64,000 nt of DNA from Saccopteryx bilineata (taxonomy: Eukaryota > Chordata > Mammalia > Chiroptera > Emballonuridae). Shown here piece after piece: positions 53,730 to 64,000 of this stretch; positions within the stretch are counted from its first letter, which is position 1; the number at the start of each line of letters is the position of its first letter. Where the stretch lies: NCBI RefSeq assembly GCF_036850765.1, contig NC_089492.1, positions 166,282,296 to 166,346,295 on the forward strand. Reading direction: 5' to 3'. A program made the translations under genes and the position numbers. The notes under the pieces are model-generated. The model had not been told where the DNA came from. It saw only the letters and a program-made list of their open reading frames with translations, and ran no database searches.

Positions 53730-54405
53730 ACCCAGGACAGAAACCTCATGCGGAGAGGCCTTTCGGGGCGTCAGGGAGCTCCTCTGGGAATAAGGGACGC
53801 GCCGAGGTGGGATTGGGGGTCGAGTGTGACTGAAACCAGCGCCCACCCCAGGAGCTCCACCTCCCTGCAGAGCCCTGGCCCCGCGCCCACCTGCTGATGG
53901 CCTCCCTAGCCTCTAGGTGCCCTCCCCAAAACCTCCTCTGGTCTGGGATCCCCGTTATCCACTTTCCGCTCAGCTGCTGGAGGAATGAGCTTCTACTGGC
54001 ATTGCCAGAGGTCTCAAGCCCCTCCCCAAATGACAATCCAAAGGGCATCCCGTGAATTCATTGAGGCTACTTTGTGAATGAAACCTGCTTGTCCAGTTAG
54101 GGGATTGCCTTTCAGAGGAGGATCACCTGAAACCTTAAGGAATGCATATTGTTAACAAAAGGTGCTGACTCCAGGGTTGAAGACCTATCTGGTGCCTCTC
54201 CATGCCTCCCACCTGGCACAGTCATACCTCTTCCAGGGCAACCTAGGGTGATCTCAGGGACCCTTGGCCTGGAGTGTGATGATGAGCCCCAAGAACCCCC
54301 CAGAGAGCCCTAGTTAGCTGCATGATGGGACTTCCTGCCCAATATACCTTCTGCTTCTTAGCAGGGACTGCAGTGGCTGAAGGTCTCTAACGTTTAGAAA
54401 GCAAA
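53730..54405. other. Upstream flank of ATP1A1, nothing recognised
   Basis: GC content falls away from the CpG island. No gene or clear repeat is visible. A divergent noncoding transcript is possible by analogy with the human antisense RNA at this locus, but no sequence evidence is seen. Confidence 0.45.
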
Positions 54406-54410
54406 TATCT

Positions 54411-54531
54411 GCCTGACCTGTGGTGGCGCAGTGGATAAAGGATTGACCTGGAACACTGAGGTCGCTGGTTCAAAACCCCGGGCTTGCCTGGTCAAGGTAC
54501 ATATGGGAATTGATGCTTCCTGTTTCTCCTC

Positions 54532-54568
<37 letters not shown>

Positions 54569-54615
54569 CCAAAATAAATAAATAAACTCTTAAAAAAAAA
54601 AAAGAAGAAAGAAAG
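54411..54615 (+). mobile_element. SINE, GCCTGACCTGTGG family
   Basis: Head 'gtggtggcgcagtggataaa', B box 'ggttcaaaaccccgg', (CT)n of about 30 bases, 'aataaataaataaactc' and poly(A). Left flank 'aaagcaaatatct' resembles the sequence found after the next SINE. Confidence 0.88.
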
Positions 54616-54625
54616 AAAGTATCAT

Positions 54626-55036
54626 TTGGCTCAGTGGTAGAATGTAGACCAGCATGTGGAAGTCACAGCATGTGGAAGTCCCAGGATCAATTCCCAGTCA
54701 GGGCACACTGGAGAAGCAATCATCTGCTTCTCCAACCCTCCCCCTTCCCTCCTTCTCCTCCTCCTCCTCCCCCTCCCCCTCCTCCTCCCTCTCCCTCCCC
54801 TCCTCCTCCTCCTCCTTCTGCCATGGCTCAAATTATTTCAGCAAGTTGGCCCCAGGCCCTGAGGATTGCTCCATGGCCTCCCTCAGGCACTGAAATAGCT
54901 AGGTTGCTGAGCATCACTGCAGCCAGGGCTTGTCAGGTAGATCCCAGCCAGGCACATGTAGGAGTCTGTCTCTCTGCCTCCCTGCCTCCCTGTCTCTCAC
55001 TTAATTTAAAAAAAAGAAAAGAAAAGAAAGCAAAGC
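54626..55036 (+). mobile_element. Long bat SINE, 5'-truncated, in the tail of the preceding SINE
   Basis: Begins 'ttggctcagtggtag' and ends in (AAAAG)n. The target duplication AAAGTATCAT is at 54,616-54,625 and 55,037-55,046. It has a 17-bp internal duplication 'agcatgtggaagtc(a/c)ca' and an expanded (CTC)n stretch at 54,750-54,820 that makes serine/proline-rich spurious open frames. Confidence 0.87.
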
Positions 55037-55049
55037 AAAGTATCATTAT

Positions 55050-58000
55050 TAACAATGCTTTCAGGAAGTCAGCTATACTCTGGGGAAGCTCAGGATTCCC
55101 AGGAGGAAGTTACTCCACCTCTCTGGGAAATACTACAAGATACAAGGAAAACATTAACTTCCTAAGCAAGTAAAAGCTGGCCTTATCAACCCCTAAGTAT
55201 TCATTTAACATGAACAAATAAAGATGTGAAGCTTGAAAGAAGTGAGGGAGGAAAAAGGAAGGAGAGGGAGGATAGGAACTGTGTTATCAGTTAGAACCTT
55301 AGGGTAATTCTTATTCTCTTAAAAGAAACTTTCTTTCTCTTGCTCAAGAATGCATTGTTAAGGGCTGGTCCCTTCTCCAGTGATTCTCAGTCCACACCAT
55401 GAAGAGAAAAGCAACTGTAACCTGAATTTAAGTCCACGACAGCTAGGGAAAGAGATCCCAAGTCCAGAACATAGTTCTCAACACTGCTAATTCAACAGAA
55501 GGCATTTACAGAGTGCTAACAGGGCTCTATCTCCAAGGGTATGGAAAATGCGTTCTTTACATGCCTTTACAGCCCCCATTACTGCTAACTTACAGCAGGC
55601 TTTTGCTTGCTAAAGATCTTTTAGCCTGTTTAAGATGGTCTCTTGGGCTCTGGTCTGAATGGAAAAAGTGCAAGAACAACCAACAGATGTATAAAGCAAA
55701 ACTAAACAATGTAGATTTCTCCTGCCAGCTGAACTCATTTTTCTCCATTAAGTAAAATAATCATTTTCCATTCAACAATGTAACCCTGTTAGAGCAAAGC
55801 TTTGATTGCCCTTTGTCTCTAATGCTCTTTATTTGGCAGCTGAAGATCACTGAAAGTCCTCCCAGGAGGACCTCAAAGTTTCAGCTGTATTCCAGAGGGG
55901 GGGAAAAACAAGACATGTTAACTATAAACTTTGTTTTTGCCTTTACCTCCACATAGTACTTTTCCATATAAGATCCCCTTGGATTCTCATAAGTCTGGAA
56001 GGTAAAGGGCTTTAGCTACATATTCTATATTGGGGACTTTCTTTGCATAAGACCATTCAGCTAGTGAGTGGGAAAGCCTGGCTTTCTCCAAATTGTAAAG
56101 TAGAAACCATCTTCCTAGTTCTTAAATTCAGTCTCTGAGCATGGCACTAGAGAAGTTTGGGTAGGGGAATAGCAATTGCTTTGCACATTGCTATCCTCGT
56201 AGATACAGAGGCTTTCCACATCTCCTCTTTTACAACCAAGATGACCTCAGCTAGAACCTTTTCTTCTTATTTCCATTCATCAATCTACTGTGTACATCCT
56301 TGTTCTGAAGAAAGCCATTATTTTACAGAAATGCTTCATATAGGTCAACAAAGACCCCCCCCCCACCTCTGTTCTGACCAACCTGATTTCACCTCCAGAG
56401 GCAAATCCTATCCCATTTTCAAGGTCTTTGATGATTCCATTTCCCACAGCAGTCTTATGGAAAGAAACATACTCAACAAAAACATCTCAGAATATCAGAC
56501 AGGGCCTTGCTATTGCTCCTCTAAAAGTATGCTTTCTCTAAATACTACACCTAAGGGCTATGGTCTAGGTAGGCACTCCTGGGCAGTCTAAAGGGCTATT
56601 TTATAGGAATAAGGGTTATTGCTAGTAGTTGAGGGCTAATTTTTAGAAGCAAAAGGAAAAGAATTGGGAGTTGGCCAACATTTTATGGCAAAGAGTGATG
56701 GAAAGAAATCCTGCCTGGTTGTAATAAGGAAACATGGACACGCCCATGGAATTAAGACACAGGGACATAACATGGCCAGGTCTGAGGTTCAGATGTCTTA
56801 GATGCAAGAGATGTACTTTGGAATACAGGCGACCAAAGGGGGAACATCTTTTCCTTGAGAAACATTTCTTCCCTCCTCTTGGGGGAGGCTTCTTAATGGA
56901 ATCTTCGAGATCAAATACATCCCTCTTTTTACAATGAAGAAACTGAGGCCCAGGAAGTGTTGGGCAATGGATAGTCCCAGGAGAGCAGCAGAACAGTTCA
57001 GTGGACAAAAGTACTTCTAGAAGACAGGGTGGGGAAAGGTCTGCCCCTATCAGCTGTTTTGAAGCTTGGGGGACAATGAAAGGATTGGCTTCTAGACCTT
57101 TAGTAGCATTACAGACCCCAAGACTGCCAAGTGTGGATTGCTTTGAGGAGGGTTTGACAAAACCATGGAGGATTGGCCCAGTCATTGTGAACAGAATCAG
57201 CAGATGTATGAGAAATATGATGCAAGTTAGTAAGTAGCTTGAGCCAAAAATGCTAGCACTTTGAATAAGTACTTGCTGAATTGAATAAACACACATTGCA
57301 ATTAAGGATTTGAAAATAAGAGTTGGAGTCTACACCAAGTTAGCATTTTCCATAGGAAGCAAAACTTTAGGGGACCAATGAGCTAGGAATCTAGGACAGA
57401 AGTCTCTTGGGCCCAGAGCTAGTGTGGAAACAATCTTAAGCAAGAATCTTGATCTTCTATTTCCTAGCTACCTCAGCAAGCCACTTAGCCACCATTCTCC
57501 CCGAGTGAAAACCAATGAACTTAGCCTCTCATCTAAGTTCTTCCCAGCCCATGTCTATCTGCCATTGCAAACCTATGTTTTTCTGTCCGGCAGCAGATAT
57601 TGGTCTTTAAACACAGGTCTAGGCATACCACTGACCATCAAAAATCAGTCAGCTACCCCTGTAACTTCTCCTCCATAGTCTACTCATCTACTCATCTCTT
57701 AATTCCCTTTTAAAGCTCCCTAGTACTCATCTGAATATACTTTGTTAATGATTTAAAGCTCTCAAGTTTTGCATCCAGGAATTTAGAAAAATCAGCCTTC
57801 AACTGGGACCTGCCCTGGGGGCTACTACCAACCACAGAGTCAAATCCTCAGACTTTTCCTCAGCCTCTCTTAACCTACTGCCACTTAGATAATTTGCTTT
57901 TCTTGAAGCAGCTTTAGTAAAAACAATTATAAAGGACTCCAGTTGTTTCCCATGTGTTTGACATGGGATCCTGAAATTATGAGCCAGTGTTGGGTCTTCT

Positions 58001-58145
58001 TGCACTCTCCCCCACAGACTTCTTCACCCTACTCCAAAATACTATTAAATGTTACAATATCCTGGTAAGTAAAAACTCACTGTTAGTTTTCTTCAAGTCA
58101 ACAACCATTGGGACATTGCAAACAAATATCAAATGGCAACAAAGA
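55050..58145. other. Intergenic upstream flank, no gene recognised
   Basis: A MIR core ('tttacaatgaagaaactgag') lies near 56,925-57,000. The longest open frame outside ATP1A1 and the CpG island (minus, 56,643-57,296, 217 codons) runs across it and has no family resemblance. Confidence 0.5.
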
Positions 58146-58157
58146 AGGAATCTAAAC

Positions 58158-58344
58158 CAGTGGTTTTCAATCTTTTTATACTTGGGGAGAATTATTTTGG
58201 GGTCCACTAAGGCAGAAATCACCCTGAGGATAAGTGAATTTGACTAAGATCATTGGGTTTCTAATCTTCATACAACATCAGGGTGGTTAGCTATTTTGTG
58301 GACTAGCATGAAATTTCTGGCAGACTGGCGGTTGAAAAACACTG
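58158..58344. mobile_element. hAT non-autonomous element
   Basis: 187 bp, ends CAGTGGTTTTCAA and TTGAAAAACACTG inverted, flanked by ATCTAAAC and ATCTAGTC, an 8-bp duplication with two mismatches. Confidence 0.82.
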
Positions 58345-58352
58345 ATCTAGTC

Positions 58353-59094
58353 TGAAACATATTCTACTGCCAGAGTCACGTCTGCACCCAGACAGTAGAG
58401 ACATGACTTCAGGTGAGCTTACCACGCAGCAGGGGCAAGCCTAATGCAGAGAAGTTGGTCAGAGATCCTGTCCTTTAACCCTTCCTGTTCCCAGGGGGAT
58501 ACAGCCATGAGCACTAAGGAAATGAACGCTACCATTGGAGTGCATAGATTTGCTATTCTTGGCTTTTAAATCTTCCTTGGAAAAACAATTGAGCAAGTTC
58601 TGTGGAAGCTGGTCCTACTGAGAACAGTAATCTTCCACTAATACCTTCACACTGAAACTGGGTTTCAGGGACTGGGCGACGTTACTTTCCACAGGGTGAA
58701 AAGCCATGCTAAGAGGAGAGAATACAAAACCATCAAAAAGTGGTTTGGTTCATTTACAAAATTTTGAGAGTTTTCTTAACAGCAGTAGAAAGTAACCAAG
58801 AAGTAGGTCAGGCACAAAAATAGGAACCAGCTCAACTCATTTTTAACAGCTTAGGTTTTACTCTGGAGGCTGACATTTTGGTTGACAGGTAACTTTTGCA
58901 TGTGGACCCTTCCAGATAAGCCCCTAAAAAGAGTTCCCTCTCTTTCTTCCCCCCTCAGTAAGAACCCTCTCTAACCCCTACCTCTGGTACTCTACAATGT
59001 TTAACCGAAATCAGAGCTAGTTTATGCAGAAACCCACAGCAGCCATTACTGGGTATCCACTCTGAGTTTAGCACTGTGCTTGATGCTGTCATTT
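58353..59094. other. Intergenic, nothing recognised
   Basis: No gene or clear repeat seen. Confidence 0.45.
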
Positions 59095-59110
59095 AAAGAT
59101 GACCAAGACA

Positions 59111-59467
59111 GCCTGACCAGGCGGTGGCTCAGTGGATAGAGCGTCGGACTGGGATGCAGAGGACCCAGAGGACCCAAGTTCGAGACCCCGAGGTCGCCAG
59201 CTTGAGCGTGGGCTCATCTAGTAAGAGCAAAAAGCCCACCAGCTTGAACCCAAGGTCGCTGGCTCCAGCAAGGGGTTACTTGGTCTGCTGAAGGCCCGTG
59301 GTCAAGGCACATATGAGAAAGCAATCAATGAACAACTAAGGTATCACAATGCGCAACGAAAAACTAATGATTGATGCTTCTCATCTCTCTCCGTTCCTGT
59401 CTGTCTGTCCCTGTCTATCCCTCTCTCTGACTCACTCTCTGTCTCTGTAAAAAAATAAACAAACAAA
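59111..59467 (+). mobile_element. SINE, GCCTGACCAGG family (first part of a composite)
   Basis: Full copy with an internal short duplication 'gacccagaggaccca'. Its own duplication AAAGATGACCAAGA(C/T)A is at 59,095-59,110 and, beyond the second SINE, at 59,873-59,888. Confidence 0.9.
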
Positions 59468-59821
59468 AGCCCTGGCCAGTTGGCTCAGTGGTAGAGTGTC
59501 GGCCTGGCGTGCAGGAGTCCCGGGTTCGATTCCCAGCCAGGGCACACAGGAGAGGCACCCATCTGCTTCTCCACCCCTCCCCCTCTCCTTCCTCTCTGTC
59601 TCTCTCTTCCCCTCCCTCAGCAGAGGCTCCACTGGAGCAGAGATGGCCCAGGCGCTGGGAATGGCTCTGTGGCCTCTGCCTTGGGCGCTAGAATGGCTCT
59701 GGATGCAACGGAGCGACGCCCCAGAGAGGCGGAACATCGCCCCCTGGTGGGCATGCCAGGTGGATCCCGGTCGGGCGCATGCGGGAGTCTGTCTGACTGC
59801 CTCCCCGTTTCCAGCTTCGGA

Positions 59822-59852
<31 letters not shown>

Positions 59853-59872
59853 AATAAACAAATAAAAAAAAT
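59468..59872 (+). mobile_element. Long bat SINE inserted in a SINE tail
   Basis: CCCTGGCC family copy with intact B box. A-rich sequence 'aaataaacaaacaaaa' precedes it and 'aaataaacaaataaaa' follows it, a duplication of the older SINE's tail. Confidence 0.9.
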
Positions 59873-59889
59873 AAAGATGACCAAGATAC

Positions 59890-61195
59890 ACTTTCTACCC
59901 TTAAACAGTTCACCATCTGGCTTAAAGAGAGACATGCAAAGAGCAACACAGCAAGAGATACTGTATCTATGAGGCAACTCATAAGCATATGAAGAAAGAT
60001 GTGGTCAGCTCTGCCTGCCCACCTAGAAGGGCTTCTCTGGCTGACTCTTGGAAGATGGATAGGAATTTGTTGAAAGCAGGAAAGGGAGAGAGGGATGGGA
60101 GTGGGAAGGGGGAGGGAGAGGGGGGAGAGAAAGAGGGAGAGAAAGAGGAAGGGAGGGAGTGTGTTTATTAGGGGTGTGATTGCAAGCAGTTTCATGGACA
60201 AAACCTTCTGGACATAAATTGCCTGTTGGAGGCCTGGCCAGGAGTTGAGAGTGGCTAGGGCATAGGCTCAGTGAGATAGAGCGGCAAACCAGTCTGGAGA
60301 GGAGAGCAGGGTCCAGATTGTGGAAGACTTGGATGCTATTCTGAGGGCTTGGACTTTCTCCCATAGGCCATAGGGAGACTCAGCAGGATTTGAAGCAGGG
60401 AGATGGTGTCACCAGACCTGTGCTTTGGAAAGGTTTTTCTCTGGCAGTGCCAGCCCCCTGGGATGAGCCTTTCCAATCAGTTATTGATCAAAACTCTTCT
60501 GAAGCATATTCAGATTCACAAGACTTCTATGTCCCTTCATATATCTTTGAAGAGATAACATACTAATTTCATTTTTTGTCTTTCTTTCCTTCTTTCTTCC
60601 TTTCTCTCTCTCTTGCTTTATTTTTTTTCCTTTTTTTGCACACATGTGCATGGCTTAATCCCCACCATAATCCCAATTATGCACTACTTCTCCCAAACAC
60701 CCAAACAGAGGCTTTCAAATTATTGGATAGGATGGGAAACTGAGGTTTGGACATAGTGTTACAATCTGTTAGCATATGACAGCTTTACCCCGGAAGAGAG
60801 TTCAATTTCCTGGGAAGGTTCAGGCATTTACCCAGGTTTTCTTAATATTTTTGACTAAACTGAATTTCAAATAGACCAAGGACTGTTGGCTTCCACCTCT
60901 CTCAGAAACCAGTTCTTGATGCAAGTCCACCGATCAAAGAAAAGGTAAGCCATCTGGCTCCCAATTCTACCTACAAAGACAGGAACTATGGAGAATAAAG
61001 AAAACAGAGAAAAATGCCAAATTAATGAATAATGTAGCTTCAACTGTTCAAATTAAGTAAAAGAGATCCTGTGTCAACAAATCTCAGTTCTTTTTTGTTG
61101 TTTTCTGACAAGTCCTTGCAGAGGTGGATTTAACAGTGGGTACACGGGGTGCATGCCCTGGGCCCTGACTTCTGAAAGGCCCAACAAAACCCCAA
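59890..61195. other. Intergenic with purine-rich and pyrimidine-rich low complexity
   Basis: A GA-rich block spans about 60,080-60,160 and a (TTTC)n-like block about 60,580-60,640. No gene recognised. Confidence 0.5.
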
Positions 61196-61209
61196 CTTTA
61201 CACTTTTTT

Positions 61210-61630
61210 CTTTTCTTTCTTTCTTTTTTTTTAAATTTTTTTTTAAATTCGTTTTTAGAAGCTGGAAACAGGGAGAGACAGTCAGACAGAATCCTGCATG
61301 CACCCGACCGGGATCCACCCGGCACGCCCACCAGGGGCGATGCTCTGCCCACCAGGGGGCGATGCTCTGCCCATCCTGGGCGTCGCCATGTTGCGACCAG
61401 AGCCACTCTAGCGCCTGAGGCAGAGGCCACAGAGCCATCCCCAGCACCCGGGCCATCTTTGCTCCAATGGAGCCTTGGCTGCAGGAGGGGAAGAGAGAGA
61501 CAGAGAGGAAAGCGCGGCGGAGGGGTGGAGAAGCAAATGGGCGCTTCTCCTGTGTGCCCTGGCCAGGAATCGAACCCGGGTCCTCTGCACGCTAGGCCGA
61601 CGCTCTACCACTGAGCCAACCGGCCAGGGC
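61210..61630 (-). mobile_element. Long bat SINE, antisense, nearly full length
   Basis: Well-preserved CCCTGGCC family copy on minus with both 'gggcagagcatcgcccc' repeats. Flanked by TACACTTTTTT at 61,199-61,209 and 61,631-61,641. Low divergence suggests youth. Confidence 0.93.
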
Positions 61631-61644
61631 TACACTTTTTTATA

Positions 61645-63078
61645 ATGACAAGTTTGGTTTCATATGTGCAATTTTAACATTAACAGTACATAATATTTTT
61701 ATTTATTTAAAAATATGGTTAACATGTATTTTTATTTTCCTTGTCTCTCTCTTTTTTTTTTTTAAGGGGCTCAATATTTTCTTCTGCACCTGGGGCCTCA
61801 ACCAACCTTAATCTGCCTCTGAGTCCTAGTCAATTTGATATCCAGCATCTGGTAGTACACAGGGCTGTAGAGGTGGTGGGGGAGGTGAATCATAGAAGGG
61901 GGAGGTTGAAGGTGGAGGGCATGAGAGTGGAGGAAAGGGGTGGTCGGAGGTGGCAATGAGGGTGGAGGTGTTGGACCCAAAACAGTTGATCAAATAACAG
62001 AACTCCAACAATTACCTCCTTCAAGCAACAGCCTTTTCCTTGTTCACACCAAACTCTGGAATCTGTTTTGTCAGTAACTATACCCCCAGGCTGATATGAG
62101 GACTTTCTGCATGATACACTTGAAGAACTTAAAGCATTGCCTGTCACATAGTAACTGTTCCAAAAGTATAAGGACTTGCCTTGATCTCAAATACCTAGTC
62201 AGCCTGGAAGAAACAGGCCCAAGGAAGGATGAAGGCAGCCCCGCAAATCTGTCTAGAGAAGAAGGGAGAACAGTCGACTTGATGCTGCTCCCTGCCCTTA
62301 CCTCCTTTCTCCATCACTGAGCCTGCTCTGGATACACAGCCAGTGCGAGCAGGAACCCGAGCACAGGTGTCAGGTGGGTAGAGGTTGTTGCACTCCACCT
62401 GTCTAAACTGGTCTGGCTATTGCCAAACCACAGCTGAGGACCAAGGAAACAAAGCCATTATCACTTGGCAGTGCCAGCCCAGCCAGAGATTTTCACCTTC
62501 AGAATAAGAAGTCTAAATAGCCATGCTTTAAAAATAAAATCCTAAAAAAAAAACAAAAACAAAAAAAGAGATACCATCTACTAAAGCAATGGCTAATTAC
62601 AGAGGGAGAGTTCTTACAGCTTCCTAAGAACAGACCCAAGAGAAGGCTGATTTCAAGACCACACTCCTGTTCCTGGAATAAAGCTGCCAAGGCCACCAGG
62701 CACTGAGCGCAGGCTGGAGGCCAGAGACCCACTTCCCTCTCCTGCCTCTAATCTCATAAACCAGAAGTGCTTGGACACAATGTATTCTCATCTCTGCTCA
62801 CTCTTCATAACAGGGGTGGGAGTGGGAGGGGTGGAGGGGGTAGGGAGGTGATGTGAAAGTTTTGAATTAAGAAACGGTTGACATTGGGTAATTGAATTTT
62901 GCTTGAAGCTGGCCACCTGGTTCACATCACTGGCTCCTGGCAGGTATGGAAGTGTCAGCTAAGTAAGGTCCTGCACTGACTTCTAAACACAGGCGCCCGG
63001 TTCATGCGCAGTGCACAAACTTTACTTTCTAAACAGCAAAAGCCATTTTACATCAGGTTAGCTCAATGCCTGGTAGAT
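61645..63078. other. Intergenic, no gene recognised
   Basis: Contains G/GGT-rich low-complexity sequence at 61,865-61,965 and near 62,810-62,850. No coding or RNA gene seen. Confidence 0.5.
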
Positions 63079-63087
63079 GCCTTAGAC

Positions 63088-63384
63088 CAGTGGTCCCCAA
63101 CCCCCGGGCTGCAGACCGGTACCGGTCCATGGGCCATTTGGTACCAGTCCGCAGAGAAAGAATAAATAACTTACATTATTTCCATTTTATTTATATTTAA
63201 GTCTGAACGATGTTTTCTTTTTAAAAAATGACCAGATTCCCTCTGTTACATTCGTCTAAGACTCACTCTTGACACTTGTTTCGGTCACGTGATACATTTA
63301 TCCATCCCACCCTAAAGGCCGGTCCGTGAAAATATTTTCTGACATTAGACCGGTCTGTGGCCCCAAAACAGTTGGGGACCACTG
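63088..63384. mobile_element. hAT non-autonomous element
   Basis: 297 bp, inverted ends CAGTGGTCCCCAAC and GTTGGGGACCACTG, perfect 8-bp duplication CCTTAGAC at 63,080-63,087 and 63,385-63,392. No transposase inside. It has a different interior from the copy at 30,159 but a shared 'GGTCCCCAA' end. Confidence 0.93.
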
Positions 63385-63392
63385 CCTTAGAC

Positions 63393-64000
63393 TGCAGGAC
63401 ACTTAGAATTATAGCAGTAAAGTTGATCTTGTCCATTCCTAGCCACATATTAAAAAAAAAAAAAGCAAACAAAAAAACCCCTCTCCTCCCCCAAACCAGT
63501 AAAAAGCCAGTTCCCTTTGGCTTCCTGATTGGACATCATGTCATAGAATATGTGTGACTGAAATCGCCTTGCTCTCCCTCAGCATTCAGGTGGCTGGGTA
63601 TTCTCAGTTCCTCAAATAGCAGAGAGAGGGTGGGAAATGTCAGAAGAATGTCAAGGGTTTACCTATGGGCTGGATGCCATGTCCTACCCTTCTCGGCAAC
63701 TTTCTCTGTTGCCAATCACTCCTATTCCCTCAAGTTGAGAATAGAGAGACACCATCAAGTTGTAGTCCTTGTCCCCAACCTCAGAAGCTCCATCTACCAA
63801 GAGAAAGGAAACCAAAAAGAACCCAAGAGCTTTACAGGTCACTGGCAGCCAGGGCTGTCTGGACCAAGTGCGTTTTCATTTACATGCACGACAGAGCTGG
63901 TGTTGACTGGAAGGGTTTGTGAGGTCAAGATCTAGGAAGGAACAGAACTGCTGGGAACTTGGGTGATCTGAAGAAGTCAGTCGAGCAAGTCCTTGAACTT
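63393..64000. other. Intergenic, nothing recognised
   Basis: No gene or clear repeat visible up to the window end. Confidence 0.45.

Noticed and set aside
56643..57296. 217-codon minus-strand frame, the longest outside ATP1A1 and the CpG island
   Set aside because: No recognisable domain, it reads across an antisense MIR core, and there are no splice or promoter cues. Most likely chance.
59432..60201. Minus-strand frames of 181 and 194 codons
   Set aside because: These are antisense readings of SINEs and low-complexity sequence; not conserved proteins.

Overview
This window is mammalian nuclear DNA, almost certainly from a bat. The evidence is many tRNA-derived SINEs of the kind found in bats: a long family opening with a 'CCCTGGCC(G/A)GTTGGCTCAG' head, a second opening with 'GCCTGACCAGGCGGTGGC', and short VES-like copies. 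The mix of long SINEs looks to me like the horseshoe/leaf-nosed bat lineage, which is a judgement from memory and not a database result. Old MIR, MER5-like and L1 remnants are also present, along with younger DNA transposons of the hAT and mariner types.

The only protein-coding gene I can support is ATP1A1, the Na+/K+-ATPase alpha-1 subunit. It lies on the minus strand from about 53,330 (promoter side) to about 23,305 (poly(A) side). All 23 coding exons can be placed with GT-AG splice sites. They sum to 3,066 nt, giving 1,021 residues plus stop with no frameshift or premature stop. The catalytic aspartate, the TGES, KGAPE and TGDGVND motifs, the cation-site residues and the C-terminal Tyr-Tyr are all intact. 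A second, alternative first exon (coding Met-Ala-Phe-Lys) lies about 750 bp downstream of the canonical one, inside the same CpG-rich region. The canonical promoter carries a TATA-like box, a GC box and an ATF/CRE-like site, as described for the rodent gene.

Layout. Positions 1-23,300 are the intergenic region downstream of ATP1A1. They hold old repeats, a roughly 4 kb antisense L1 with two SINEs nested in it, and an internally deleted mariner element with about 107-bp inverted repeats. Positions 23,305-53,330 are ATP1A1; its introns contain VES-like, composite and 3'-transducing SINEs and two hAT elements. Positions 53,400-64,000 are the upstream flank, with a CpG-rich shoulder followed by repeat-interrupted sequence with no recognisable gene.

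No new gene system was found. The most interesting items are the mariner copy, the SINE with an apparent 3' transduction, the repeated insertion of one SINE family into the A-tails of others, the hAT copies with perfect 8-bp target duplications, and the paired first exons of ATP1A1.
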